From Flavobacterium undicola (lineage in GTDB: Bacteria; Bacteroidota; Bacteroidia; Flavobacteriales; Flavobacteriaceae): a stretch of 64,000 nt of DNA. Shown here one piece after another: positions 1-7,678 of this stretch. Location: assembly GCF_009909155.2 (NCBI RefSeq), contig NZ_JAAAPM020000015.1:1-64000 (forward strand), written 5' to 3'. How positions within the stretch are numbered: the first letter of the stretch is position 1; every line of letters begins with the position of its first letter. The position numbers and the translations under genes were made by a program. The notes below the pieces were generated by a model that had not been told where the DNA came from, made no database searches, and saw only the letters and a program-made list of their open reading frames with translations.

Positions 1-122
1 ATTGCATACGCGTTACGCACCCGTGCGCCGGTCTCTTGGTCCGAAAACCAATACCCCTCGACTTGCATGTGTTAAGCCTGCCGCTAGCGTTCATCCTGAG
101 CCAGGATCAAACTCTTCATCGT
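1..122 (-). rRNA. rrs: 16S ribosomal RNA, 5' end only (partial)
   Basis: Read on the minus strand, the window opens with the universal 16S 5' end: the GAGTTTGATCCTGGCTCAG primer site followed by the AACGCTAGCGGCAGGCTTAA stretch usual in Bacteroidota. Only about the first 120 nt lie here; the gene continues beyond position 1. The mature 5' end is placed near 122 by similarity to E. coli and is not exact. Three promoters lie upstream at 326-355, 450-480 and 561-590. Confidence 0.98.
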
Positions 123-325
123 ATATTATGCGAGTTAAATTGCTTTAACTCTATTTATTTTTGACTGAAGATTCTAGTGGTTTATTCTAATCTCTCGATT
201 CTATTACTCTTATTCTTTTGTTCTGATTTGCATCAGAACGGCTGTCAATTCAATATGTCTAGGAACGTGTTCTTCTTATTATTTCTCTTCGTTTTTCACA
301 TTTGATGTGTTTCTCGAAGCGGGTG

Positions 326-355
326 CAAAAGTACAACTTCTTTTTAATCTCGCAA
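326..355 (-). promoter_or_regulatory. rRNA promoter, proximal of three
   Basis: The minus strand reads TTG-N19-TACTTTTG, a full match to the Bacteroidota consensus (TTG, 17-23 nt, TAnnTTTG). It is followed at once by GCACCCGC, so the initial transcribed region is GC-rich. The leader to the 16S 5' end would be roughly 200 nt. Confidence 0.8.
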
Positions 356-449
356 GAAATTTTTAAAGTTTTTTTTTAGAAAATTTTACTCTTCTTTTCT
401 TTTCAATTTCTTACCAGTCTCTCAAGGAACTTACCACATTTGCGGGGCG

Positions 450-480
450 CAAAGATAGAATTCTAATTATTGTCTCACAA
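450..480 (-). promoter_or_regulatory. rRNA promoter, middle of three
   Basis: The minus strand reads TTG-N20-TATCTTTG followed by GCGCCCCGC. Both elements match the Bacteroidota consensus and the GC-rich downstream stretch resembles that of the other two rRNA promoters. Confidence 0.75.
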
Positions 481-560
481 GCTTTTTTTGACTTTTATTT
501 TAACACAATCATCAATCTTCTTGTCAGTATTTCTTAGAACGTCTATCGCTGTTGCGGGTG

Positions 561-590
561 CAAAAGTAGAACCTTTATTCGTTTTGACAA
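561..590 (-). promoter_or_regulatory. rRNA promoter, distal of three
   Basis: The minus strand reads TTG-N19-TACTTTTG followed by GCACCCGCAAC. The -7 box and the next eight bases are identical to those of the proximal promoter at 326-355, which suggests duplication or strong selection. Confidence 0.8.
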
Positions 591-690
591 TAACTTTTAT
601 AAAGTATTTTGAAAGTATTTTTTAATCAACTGAAAACGTGAAACTTATTTTTTAGTTTTGTAAGTTTTTAGAGTTGTTAACGCTATTTTA

Positions 691-729
691 AACACAAAGA
701 ACACCAAGAAAACACAAAGCCCACAAAGA
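691..729. repeat. CACAAAG-type dispersed repeat, copy 1
   Basis: This A/C-rich stretch repeats the words ACACAAAG, AACACAAAG and CCACAAAG at short spacing. A similar stretch occurs in inverted orientation at 33717-33747. It is non-coding and no function is evident. Confidence 0.4.
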
Positions 730-789
730 CTTTCCTAATAAACTATACTATTATATATAGTACATATCACTATTTCAAGCACGATTCAC

Positions 790-888
790 TAGCCCCGACC
801 TGCCTGCCGACAGGCAGGTGGTAGCGGCACCCTCTTGTGGTAGCGACAGCGGACACAAGAGATATAGCGGATAGCGGGAAATAGCTTC
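790..888. repeat. Palindromic REP-like element
   Basis: The element has nested hairpins: CCTGCCTG/CAGGCAGG (799-806/811-818, loop CCGA) and CTCTTGTG/CACAAGAG (832-839/854-861). The ends AGCCCCG and CGGGAAATAGCT partly complement each other. The design (AGCCCCG start, GCGGATAGCGGGA near the end) resembles a dispersed repeat I recall from Flavobacterium genomes; copy number cannot be checked here. It is much more GC-rich than its surroundings. A possible degenerate relative lies at 6140-6260. Confidence 0.6.
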
Positions 889-943
889 AAAAAATCACTC
901 TTATATATATGTACAAAATCAACTTCATTCAAAAGCACAAAAA

Positions 944-972
944 AACCTGCCTCGTTTAGAACGAGACAGGTT
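944..972 (-). terminator. Terminator after the galM remnant
   Basis: A 13-bp stem from AACCTGCCTCGTT to its partner, loop TAG, is followed on the minus strand by a run of Ts. The one non-Watson-Crick position is G-U only in minus-strand RNA, which supports the direction. Confidence 0.75.
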
Positions 973-1003
973 TTACAAATCAAACAAATTCTGTTTCCTA
1001 ATT

Positions 1004-1132
1004 TTACTTAGTAAAAAACTTGAAAGAAGTTTTTATTTTATAGTTTTCTCCCGGGTTTAAAACCGTAGCTGGGAAATCTTTTTGATTTGGAGAATCTGGA
1101 TAATGTTGCATCTCTAAACAAAGTCCTGTTCC
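1004..1132 (-). pseudogene. galM: Aldose 1-epimerase 3'-end remnant
   Basis: On the minus strand the codons from about 1132 down to the TAA at 1004-1006 read [16 protein letters not shown], then [13 protein letters not shown], then a basic tail ending FKFFTK. This is the C-terminal signature of GalM-type aldose 1-epimerases (LETQHFPDSPN...FPST.L.PGE). Just upstream the frame gives a Cys-rich stretch unlike GalM, and the rpsT terminator follows, so more than 300 residues of a normal ~350-residue enzyme are missing. No start codon or promoter belongs to it. It is a decayed fragment with its own terminator still in place. An alternative is a chance short ORF, unlikely given the motif match. Confidence 0.75.
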
Positions 1133-1171
1133 ACAAACACAGACCTCCCAACAATCCTGAACACATACGAA

Positions 1172-1201
1172 AAAAGCCTCTTTCGAAAGAAAGAGGCTTT
1201 T
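1172..1201 (-). terminator. rpsT terminator
   Basis: Perfect 13-bp stem AAAAGCCTCTTTC / GAAAGAGGCTTTT with a GAAA loop, 22 bp after the rpsT stop, followed on the minus strand by TTs. Confidence 0.85.
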
Positions 1202-1222
1202 AAATATATCAAAATTGCAGTA

Positions 1223-1474
1223 CTACAATTTGCTTACAAATTTAGTTAACTTTGATTTCAAGTTAGAAGCTTTATTATCATGGATAATATTCTTTTTAGC
1301 TAACTTATCAATCATAGAAATAACATTTGACAATTTAGAAGTAGCATCAGATTTATCAGTAGCTATTCTTAACGCCTTGATAGCATTACGAGTAGTTTTG
1401 TGCTGATATCTGTTTAACACTCTTTTCTTTTCGTTACTTCTAATTCTTTTTAGAGCTGATTTATGATTTGCCAT
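1223..1474 (-). CDS. rpsT: 30S ribosomal protein S20
   Basis: This 83-residue basic protein binds the 5' domain of 16S rRNA in the 30S subunit. It starts MANHKSALKRIRSNEKKR and continues with RNAIKALR, the usual S20 pattern of Lys/Arg-rich helices. The length fits the family. The start lies only 32 nt downstream of the last tRNA-Glu gene with no visible terminator or promoter between, so it is probably transcribed with the tRNAs from the promoter at 1941-1970. A strong terminator follows at 1172-1201. Confidence 0.96.
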   Translation of the reverse strand: MANHKSALKRIRSNEKKRVLNRYQHKTTRNAIKALRIATDKSDATSKLSNVISMIDKLAKKNIIHDNKASNLKSKLTKFVSKL

Positions 1475-1506
1475 TTTATTGCTTTTTTATCTTTTACTTT
1501 TTTTTG

Positions 1507-1578
1507 TAGTCCGTAAGGGAATCGAACCCCTGTTACCAAGACGAAATCTTGGCGTCCTAACCCCTAGACGAACGGACC
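1507..1578 (-). tRNA. tRNA-Glu (anticodon TTC), divergent copy
   Basis: The minus-strand cloverleaf begins GGTCCGT and closes with ACGGACT plus discriminator A (the 1:72 pair is G-U). The anticodon stem CCAAG/CTTGG holds the loop ATTTCGT, giving TTC. The T loop is GGTTCGATTCC. CCA is not encoded. Its anticodon arm and acceptor differ from the three copies upstream, so it is a separate iso-gene. It is the last tRNA before rpsT. Confidence 0.93.
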
Positions 1579-1617
1579 TTATCCTCTAGTTCTTTTCAAT
1601 CTACTACAATTGAATTG

Positions 1618-1689
1618 TAGCCCGTAGCGGAATCGAACCGCTCTTACATGGATGAAAACCATGCGTCCTAACCGATAGACGAACGGGCC
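1618..1689 (-). tRNA. tRNA-Glu (anticodon TTC), repeat copy
   Basis: The minus strand runs from GGCCCGT to ACGGGCT plus discriminator A. The anticodon stem CATGG/CCATG holds the loop TTTTCAT, giving TTC. It is identical to the copies at 1729-1800 and 1850-1921; CCA is not encoded. Confidence 0.94.
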
Positions 1690-1728
1690 ATTCCCCCCTC
1701 TAAGTTCAGGGTAACTTTAATCTTTTTG

Positions 1729-1800
1729 TAGCCCGTAGCGGAATCGAACCGCTCTTACATGGATGAAAACCATGCGTCCTAACCGATAGACGAACGGGCC
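1729..1800 (-). tRNA. tRNA-Glu (anticodon TTC), repeat copy
   Basis: Same 72-nt sequence as the neighbours at 1618-1689 and 1850-1921. The spacers on both sides share a TAAGTTCAGG / ACTTTAATCT core, so gene and spacer were duplicated together. Confidence 0.94.
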
Positions 1801-1849
1801 ATTTTCTCCCCTCTGAGTTCAGGATTACTTTAATCTGCAAAAAAAATAG

Positions 1850-1921
1850 TAGCCCGTAGCGGAATCGAACCGCTCTTACATGGATGAAAACCATGCGTCC
1901 TAACCGATAGACGAACGGGCC
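1850..1921 (-). tRNA. tRNA-Glu (anticodon TTC), first of the array
   Basis: Promoter-proximal member of the array, 72 nt, the same sequence as the next two copies. The -7 box of the promoter at 1941-1970 lies about 20 nt upstream. Confidence 0.94.
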
Positions 1922-1940
1922 TGCTTCTCTAATGCGGATG

Positions 1941-1970
1941 CAAAAATACAACTATTTTTGAAACGTACAA
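1941..1970 (-). promoter_or_regulatory. Promoter of the tRNA-Glu x4 / rpsT unit
   Basis: The minus strand reads TTG-N19-TATTTTTG followed by GCATCCGC. Spacing and boxes match the Bacteroidota consensus, and the sequence after the -7 box differs from the rRNA promoters (GCACCCGC) at one position. It lies between proS (stop at 1998) and the first tRNA. Confidence 0.8.
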
Positions 1971-1997
1971 TAGCAGATGCGAAAAAAAAAAATTTTT

Positions 1998-3476
1998 TTA
2001 ATATGCTTTCGCAAAAAACACTCTTCCTACAGAAGGATTCCCAGTGAATACACAGCTTCCCGCCTCTTTTATCCTATCCAAAGGAACACATCTTATAGTC
2101 GCTTTAGTAAGATCTTTAATCTTTTCTTCAGTGACTGCAGTTCCATCCCAATGCGCTGATACAAAACCTCCTTTTGTGTCTAAAACTTGTTTAAACTCAT
2201 CAAAACTATTTGCCTCGGTAATATGAGCCTCTCTGTAATTTAATGCCTTATCAAACAAATCTTTTTGAATTTGCTCTAATAAATCGCTTATAAAAGTCGC
2301 AATTCCATCTTTAGACTTCACTTCTTTAGTTAAAGTATCTCTTCTTGCTACTTCATAAGTTCCATTTTCAAGATCTTTTGGACCAACAGCTATTCGCACC
2401 GGAACTCCTTTTAATTCCCATTCTGCAAATTTAAAACCTGGCTTTTGCGTAGTTCTATCATCAAACTTCACCGAAATACCCAGTTTACGTAAATCAACAA
2501 TTAACTTATCTACTTCTTGCGTTATTTGTGTTAATTGCTCCTCTGACTTATATATAGGAACAATCACTACTTGTATTGGAGCTAAATTAGGAGGTAACAC
2601 TAATCCTTGATCATCAGAGTGCGTCATAACTAAGGCTCCCATCAATCGGGTAGAAACTCCCCAAGAAGTCCCCCATACATATTCTTGCTTTCCTTCGGCA
2701 TTAGCAAACTTCACATCAAAAGCTTCAGCAAAATTTTGTCCTAAAAAGTGCGAAGTTCCTGCCTGAAGCGCTTTTCCATCTTGCATCAAAGCCTCAATAC
2801 AATAGGTCTCCTCAGCACCAGCAAAACGTTCTGTTTCGGTTTTCAATCCTTTAACAACAGGAATTGCCATAAAGTTTTGTGCAAAATCAGCATATACATT
2901 CATCATTTTCTCTGATTCCTCGATAGCTTCCTTTCTTGTTGCGTGTGCAGTATGCCCTTCTTGCCATAAAAACTCAGCAGTTCTTAAAAACAAACGCGTA
3001 CGCATTTCCCATCGAACTACATTAGCCCATTGGTTAATCAACAAAGGTAAATCTCTATAAGATTGCACCCATCCTTTATATGTAGACCAAATAATAGCTT
3101 CACTTGTAGGACGGACAATAAGCTCCTCTTCTAACTTAGCATTTGGATCAACCATTAACTTTCCTGGTCTATCAGGATCATTTTTTAATCTATAATGTGT
3201 TACCACAGCACATTCTTTAGCAAAACCTTCGGCATTTTTTTCCTCGGCTTCAAACATACTTTTAGGAACAAATAAAGGGAAATAAGCATTTTGATGCCCT
3301 GTTTCTTTAAACATTCTATCTAACTCGGCTTGCATTTTCTCCCAAATTGCATAACCATAAGGTTTAATGACCATACAGCCTCTAACTCCTGAATTTTCGG
3401 CTAAATCAGCTTTTACAACCAGCTCATTATACCATTTTGAATAATCTTCTGATCTTGTAGTAAGGTTCTTACTCAT
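1998..3476 (-). CDS. proS: Prolyl-tRNA synthetase (archaeal/eukaryote type)
   Basis: Charges tRNA-Pro with proline in the cytoplasm. At 492 residues it is the short class II form without the bacterial editing insertion. Motif 1 surroundings lie near residues 30-70, VRPTSE is at 121-126, motif 2 runs about 156-178 ([18 protein letters not shown]), and a Thr/His-containing motif 3 region follows near 280. The C-terminal zinc-like domain ends in Tyr, as usual for this type. A full-consensus promoter lies at 3531-3558. The stop is 28 nt from the upstream edge of the tRNA-Glu promoter. Confidence 0.95.
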   Translation of the reverse strand: MSKNLTTRSEDYSKWYNELVVKADLAENSGVRGCMVIKPYGYAIWEKMQAELDRMFKETGHQNAYFPLFVPKSMFEAEEKNAEGFAKECAVVTHYRLKNDPDRPGKLMVDPNAKLEEELIVRPTSEAIIWSTYKGWVQSYRDLPLLINQWANVVRWEMRTRLFLRTAEFLWQEGHTAHATRKEAIEESEKMMNVYADFAQNFMAIPVVKGLKTETERFAGAEETYCIEALMQDGKALQAGTSHFLGQNFAEAFDVKFANAEGKQEYVWGTSWGVSTRLMGALVMTHSDDQGLVLPPNLAPIQVVIVPIYKSEEQLTQITQEVDKLIVDLRKLGISVKFDDRTTQKPGFKFAEWELKGVPVRIAVGPKDLENGTYEVARRDTLTKEVKSKDGIATFISDLLEQIQKDLFDKALNYREAHITEANSFDEFKQVLDTKGGFVSAHWDGTAVTEEKIKDLTKATIRCVPLDRIKEAGSCVFTGNPSVGRVFFAKAY

Positions 3477-3530
3477 ATTGAATAGTTTGGCACAAATTTT
3501 GTTTTGTTTTATTTAACTAAATAGTTTGGC

Positions 3531-3558
3531 AAAACTAACTATTTTTGTAATGTGCAAC
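3531..3558 (-). promoter_or_regulatory. proS: proS promoter
   Basis: The minus strand reads TTG (3556-3558), N17, then TAGTTTTG (3538-3531), a full match to the Bacteroidota consensus, about 55 nt before the proS start. A plus-strand -7-like TATTTTTG lies at 3541-3548, so divergent promoters may overlap here. Confidence 0.65.
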
Positions 3559-3577
3559 AATAAAAAACCCAATAGAT

Positions 3578-4546
3578 ATGAAAACTAATATTTTTTCATC
3601 CAAAGAAGTGCAAAATTATCTCTGTATTGGATTACTGAGCCTTTTTATGGTTTCATGTGGTTCTTATCAAAATAGCTCCTATTACGAAAGAGATGGGATT
3701 TATGGCGCTTCAAACAACAGAAATGTAGAAAGAAATACATCTTCAGACAATTATTATAAAGATTATTTTAGTTCGCTACAAAACGACAATCAAACCCCTG
3801 AAACCTTTACCGATATTGACAACTACAGTGATAACAATCCTACAAACAACAACAGCGCTTACTCAAACTATGGTGATTGGGGAAATAATTACACCAAAGC
3901 AGATGTGAACGTTTATTCCAATTACTGGGGATTAAATTACGGTTTTGGATATTCAGGATGGGGATATCCTTATTCTTTTTCTTTCGGATGGAACTCTCCT
4001 TACTATTATGGATATGGATGGAATAGCTGGGGTTACAATTACTACCCATATAACTATGGATGGAATTATCCTTATTATGGTTACAACAGCTACTATTACA
4101 ATCGCCCTAGCAGTAATAACTATCGTTCTTACGCACCAGGCAGAAGAGGATCTACTGTAACTAACTCAACAAGTACAAACAGAGACTACGCTCCTACCAG
4201 AAGCTATTCGACAAGCAGAAATTATTCTACAGATAGAAGCTATTCTACAAATGGAGTTAGCACAAGTAGAAATAACACCTTTACAAACCCCAGAACCTAC
4301 AACAGCTCTAATAGCAATAACAACACTCAAACAATAACCAGAAGAGGAACAACTCAAAGTCAAAACAACGACTACAACAGCAATAGACAACAAAGCAACT
4401 ATTCAAGAAGCGAAAGTTCCACCCCTACTAGATCCTACAGTAGTCCTTCTTACGGAAGTGAAAGCAGTGGCAGATCTTATAGCGGAGGAGGCGGAAACAG
4501 CAGTGGAGGAAGTAGTTCAAGATCATCAGGAGGAAGTAGAAGATAA
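3578..4546 (+). CDS. Tyr/Trp/Gly-rich lipoprotein, low complexity
   Basis: I do not recognise a named family. The 322-residue product has a lipoprotein signal with lipobox MVSC (Cys27). Residues about 100-175 are built of Tyr-, Trp-, Gly- and Asn-rich words (YGYGWNSWGYNYYPYN style), and the last ~130 residues are Ser/Asn/Thr/Arg-rich (TSRNYST, DRSYST) ending in Gly/Ser clusters. It should be an envelope lipoprotein, possibly surface exposed. It lies 25 nt upstream of the porin gene at 4572, so the two probably form an operon. The protein at 62416 has a comparable aromatic-rich core and basic Asn/Ser tail. The start ATG fits the signal peptide. Confidence 0.8.
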   Translation: MKTNIFSSKEVQNYLCIGLLSLFMVSCGSYQNSSYYERDGIYGASNNRNVERNTSSDNYYKDYFSSLQNDNQTPETFTDIDNYSDNNPTNNNSAYSNYGDWGNNYTKADVNVYSNYWGLNYGFGYSGWGYPYSFSFGWNSPYYYGYGWNSWGYNYYPYNYGWNYPYYGYNSYYYNRPSSNNYRSYAPGRRGSTVTNSTSTNRDYAPTRSYSTSRNYSTDRSYSTNGVSTSRNNTFTNPRTYNSSNSNNNTQTITRRGTTQSQNNDYNSNRQQSNYSRSESSTPTRSYSSPSYGSESSGRSYSGGGGNSSGGSSSRSSGGSRR

Positions 4547-4571
4547 ATAATCATTAAAAAAAATCACTAAA

Positions 4572-6083
4572 ATGAAAAAAAAACTATTTTTAATACTATC
4601 TGTACTTTCTTTTGGTATTGCACAATCTCAAGAAATAAGTGACGCTGTACGTTTCAGTCAAGAAAACTTAAATGGAACTGCCCGTTTCAGAGCTATGAGT
4701 GGTGCTTTTGGGGCCTTAGGAGGAGATTTATCTTCCATAAATGTTAACCCTGCTGGTTCTGCTATATTTGCAAATAATCAAATGGCAATAACAGCAAGCA
4801 ATACTAATACCAAAAACAATTCTACTTATTTTGGTTCGACAAATACAGAAAAAAACAATTCTTTTGACTTTAACCAAGCTGGATTAGTATTTGTTTTTAA
4901 TAACAACAATAGAAACAATGAAGGGTGGAAAAAGTTTTCTTTAGCCATAAATTATGATAACAAAAACAACTTCGATAATACTATTGGCTCTTTTGGAATC
5001 AATCCAACAAATTCAATTGGGAATTATTTTTTAAGCTATGCAAACGGTATTCCTTTAAATAGCTTTAAAGATTCCTATTACGAAAATTTAAGCCACGCAT
5101 CCCAACAAGCTTTCTTAGGTTACAATGCCTTTATTATTGATCCCGCAAATGCTGACCCTAACACCAACTCATACATCTCAAATATTGCTGAAGGAGGCAA
5201 TTACTATCAAGAAAACACTGTTTCCACTAATGGTTACAACGGAAAACTATCTTTTAACGCAGCTGCTTCTTGCAATGATAAATTTTTCATAGGGATCAAC
5301 TTGAACTCTCATTTTGTTGATTACACTCAATCATCCGTTTTTTACGAAGACAATGACAACACTTTAGAACCTACTAGTTACAGAGTAAACAAAGTTCAAT
5401 TCAACAATAATTTGTATACTTATGGTTCTGGTTTTTCATTCCAACTTGGAATCATTGGTAAAATAACTAATGAAGCACGAGTAGGTCTTTCTTATGAATC
5501 ACCAACATGGTACAAACTGAATGATGAGCTAACTCAAACTTTAGTAGCAGTAAGTGCCAATTCAACAACTGGACCTCTAGATCCTGATGTGGTTGACCCA
5601 AATGTTACTAATGTTTACGCTCCTTATAAATTACAAACTCCAGGAAAATTGACAGGAAGTTTTGCCTATGTGTTTGGAAAAACAGGACTCATAAGCATTG
5701 ACTATAGCCGTAAAAATTATGGCAACATTAGATTTAAACCTGAATACGACAGTTACTACCAAGGTGTAAACAATGAAATAGACAAAACACTTTCCAGGAC
5801 TAACGAAGTAAGAATAGGTGGAGAATACAAAATTGAAAGATTGAGCTTAAGAGCCGGTTATCGTTTTGAACAAAGTCCTTATAAAAACAAAACAACTATA
5901 GGTGACTTGAATGGTTATTCGGGAGGTTTAGGTTATAATTTTGGAAGCACCAGAGCGGATTTATCTTATGCTTACGCCGAAAGAAATTCGCAACAAGCTT
6001 TCTTTAGCCAAGGTTTGACTGACAGAGCCAATATCAATTCCATCACTAACACGGTTTCCTTAACGCTGTTATTTGAATTATAA
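4572..6083 (+). CDS. FadL/OmpP1/TodX-type outer-membrane porin
   Basis: Outer-membrane beta-barrel of the FadL-like group, which moves hydrophobic compounds across the outer membrane. The 503-residue protein has a signal peptide cleaved near residue 20 (after QSQ). The N-terminal hatch carries the hallmark pattern with AMSGAFGALGGD, then NPAGSA, as in Bacteroidota OmpP1 proteins. Many amphipathic strands follow, and the chain ends in an aromatic/hydrophobic strand (TLLFEL). It follows the Tyr-rich lipoprotein by 25 nt and has its own terminator. The substrate is unknown; a fatty acid is one inference given the beta-oxidation locus in the window. Confidence 0.88.
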   Translation: MKKKLFLILSVLSFGIAQSQEISDAVRFSQENLNGTARFRAMSGAFGALGGDLSSINVNPAGSAIFANNQMAITASNTNTKNNSTYFGSTNTEKNNSFDFNQAGLVFVFNNNNRNNEGWKKFSLAINYDNKNNFDNTIGSFGINPTNSIGNYFLSYANGIPLNSFKDSYYENLSHASQQAFLGYNAFIIDPANADPNTNSYISNIAEGGNYYQENTVSTNGYNGKLSFNAAASCNDKFFIGINLNSHFVDYTQSSVFYEDNDNTLEPTSYRVNKVQFNNNLYTYGSGFSFQLGIIGKITNEARVGLSYESPTWYKLNDELTQTLVAVSANSTTGPLDPDVVDPNVTNVYAPYKLQTPGKLTGSFAYVFGKTGLISIDYSRKNYGNIRFKPEYDSYYQGVNNEIDKTLSRTNEVRIGGEYKIERLSLRAGYRFEQSPYKNKTTIGDLNGYSGGLGYNFGSTRADLSYAYAERNSQQAFFSQGLTDRANINSITNTVSLTLLFEL

Positions 6084-6095
6084 TTACTAAAAAAC

Positions 6096-6127
6096 AACCG
6101 TCTTGTCTTTATTAGAAACAAGACGGT
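6096..6127 (+). terminator. Terminator of the porin unit
   Basis: Stem AACCGTCTTGT / ACAAGACGGTT followed by a run of Ts broken by one A, 12 bp after the porin stop. Confidence 0.85.
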
Positions 6128-6139
6128 TATTTTTTTAGC

Positions 6140-6260
6140 CGTGATGACAATGGAAATCCTCCCGATTTTTCTTCGGGAGATTACTTCACTATACTTTTAT
6201 CTTAATAGGAGTTCAGTGAACTTCGTTTGCAATGGACAGCCCGAATAGCTCCATAAAAAA
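6140..6260. repeat. Degenerate palindromic repeat
   Basis: This non-coding stretch contains a hairpin CTCCCGA / TTCGGGAG and ends CCGAATAGCTCC, recalling the end of the element at 790-888 (CGGGAAATAGCTTC). It is probably a decayed relative of that repeat. The similarity is partial and was judged by eye. Confidence 0.4.
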
Positions 6261-6332
6261 ATAGCTAAATGGCAAGGAAACAAGTTCAATTTGAATAAAA
6301 AAACGTAATTTTGCCATCCAATTTACAAAACT

Positions 6333-7646
6333 ATGAGAACCAAGTCTTTAAAAAAGAATAAAATAAATGTAATTACCCTAGGATGTTCAAAAAACATATA
6401 CGATAGTGAGGTATTAATGGGACAACTTCGCGCCAACGGAAAAGAGGTGGAACACGAAGCTCCTGCTGAGAGAGAAGGGAATATTATTGTAATCAATACT
6501 TGCGGTTTTATTGATAATGCAAAAGCAGAATCGGTAAATATGATTTTGGAATACGCTGACAAGAAAGAAAAAGGTTTGGTTGACAAAGTTTTTGTAACTG
6601 GATGTTTATCGGAGCGATACAGACCTGATTTAGAAAAAGAAATCCCTAATGTAGATCAGTTTTTTGGAACTACTGAATTACCTCAACTGTTAAAAGCTTT
6701 AGGAGCCGATTATAAACATGAATTATTAGGCGAGCGTTTGACAACAACTCCTAAAAATTATGCCTATTTAAAAATTGCCGAAGGCTGTGATAGACCTTGT
6801 AGTTTTTGTGCTATTCCTATTATGCGTGGTGCACACGTTTCGCAACCTATTGAAAAATTAGTAAAAGAAGCTCAAGGTTTAGCCAGAGACGGTGTAAAGG
6901 AATTGATTTTGATTGCTCAGGATTTAACTTATTACGGTCTTGACATTTATAAAAAACGAAATCTTGCCGAATTACTGGAAGCTTTGACAAAAGTAGAAGG
7001 AATCGAATGGATTCGTTTGCATTACGCCTTCCCTACTGGTTTCCCTATGGATGTTTTGGAATTAATGAAACGCGAACCTAAGATTTGCAATTATATAGAT
7101 ATTCCGTTACAACATATTTCTGATTCTATTTTGAAATCGATGCGTCGCGGTACAACTCAGGCTAAAACAACTCAGCTATTAAAAGACTTTAGAGCAGCAG
7201 TTCCAGGAATGGCAATTCGTACTACATTAATTGTAGGTTATCCAGGAGAAACTCAGGAAGATTTCGAAATCTTGAAAGACTTTGTTCAAGAAATGAAATT
7301 TGACCGAATGGGATGTTTTGCATATTCTCACGAAGAAAACACCCACGCTTATTTACTTGAAGACGATGTTCCGGACGATGTAAAACAAGATCGTGCCAAT
7401 GAAATAATGGAATTACAATCGCAAATTTCATGGGATTTAAATCAAGAAAAAGTGGGACAAGTATTTAAATGTATTATCGACAGAAAAGAAGGAGAACATT
7501 TTGTAGGTCGTACTGAATTTGACAGCCCGGATGTAGATAATGAAGTATTGATTGACGCTTCAAAATATTATTTAAAAACAGGCGATTTTGCTATGATTAA
7601 AATCATAGAAGCAACAGAATTTGACCTTTATGGAGAACCAGCATAA
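6333..7646 (+). CDS. rimO: Ribosomal protein S12 methylthiotransferase RimO
   Basis: Radical SAM enzyme that adds a methylthio group to a conserved Asp of ribosomal protein S12. The 437-residue chain has the UPF0004 domain with cluster cysteines 18, 57 and 91, then the radical SAM CX3CX2C motif at 152-159 (CDRPCSFC). A TRAM-like domain closes the protein, and the length fits RimO. The ILIAQDLTYYG segment and the absence of MiaB-specific features favour RimO over MiaB. A -7-like TAATTTTG lies at 6306-6313. It is the first gene of a three-gene plus-strand run ending at the terminator near 9121. Confidence 0.94.
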   Translation: MRTKSLKKNKINVITLGCSKNIYDSEVLMGQLRANGKEVEHEAPAEREGNIIVINTCGFIDNAKAESVNMILEYADKKEKGLVDKVFVTGCLSERYRPDLEKEIPNVDQFFGTTELPQLLKALGADYKHELLGERLTTTPKNYAYLKIAEGCDRPCSFCAIPIMRGAHVSQPIEKLVKEAQGLARDGVKELILIAQDLTYYGLDIYKKRNLAELLEALTKVEGIEWIRLHYAFPTGFPMDVLELMKREPKICNYIDIPLQHISDSILKSMRRGTTQAKTTQLLKDFRAAVPGMAIRTTLIVGYPGETQEDFEILKDFVQEMKFDRMGCFAYSHEENTHAYLLEDDVPDDVKQDRANEIMELQSQISWDLNQEKVGQVFKCIIDRKEGEHFVGRTEFDSPDVDNEVLIDASKYYLKTGDFAMIKIIEATEFDLYGEPA

Positions 7647-7678
7647 AAACTAATTTTAGCTATTTAAAAAAAATAAAC

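Noticed and set aside
789..983. Minus-strand frame of 64 codons
   Set aside because: It runs through the palindromic repeat and a terminator, with no coding features.
1215..1406. Plus-strand frame opposite rpsT
   Set aside because: Antisense to a universally conserved ribosomal protein; no independent support.
1618..1921. Regularly spaced identical repeats, first read as a possible CRISPR array
   Set aside because: The repeats are 72-nt tRNA-Glu genes with proper cloverleaves and the spacers are homologous to each other.
1706..1951. Minus-strand frame across the tRNA-Glu array
   Set aside because: It translates tRNA genes and spacers; the tRNA folding explains the sequence.
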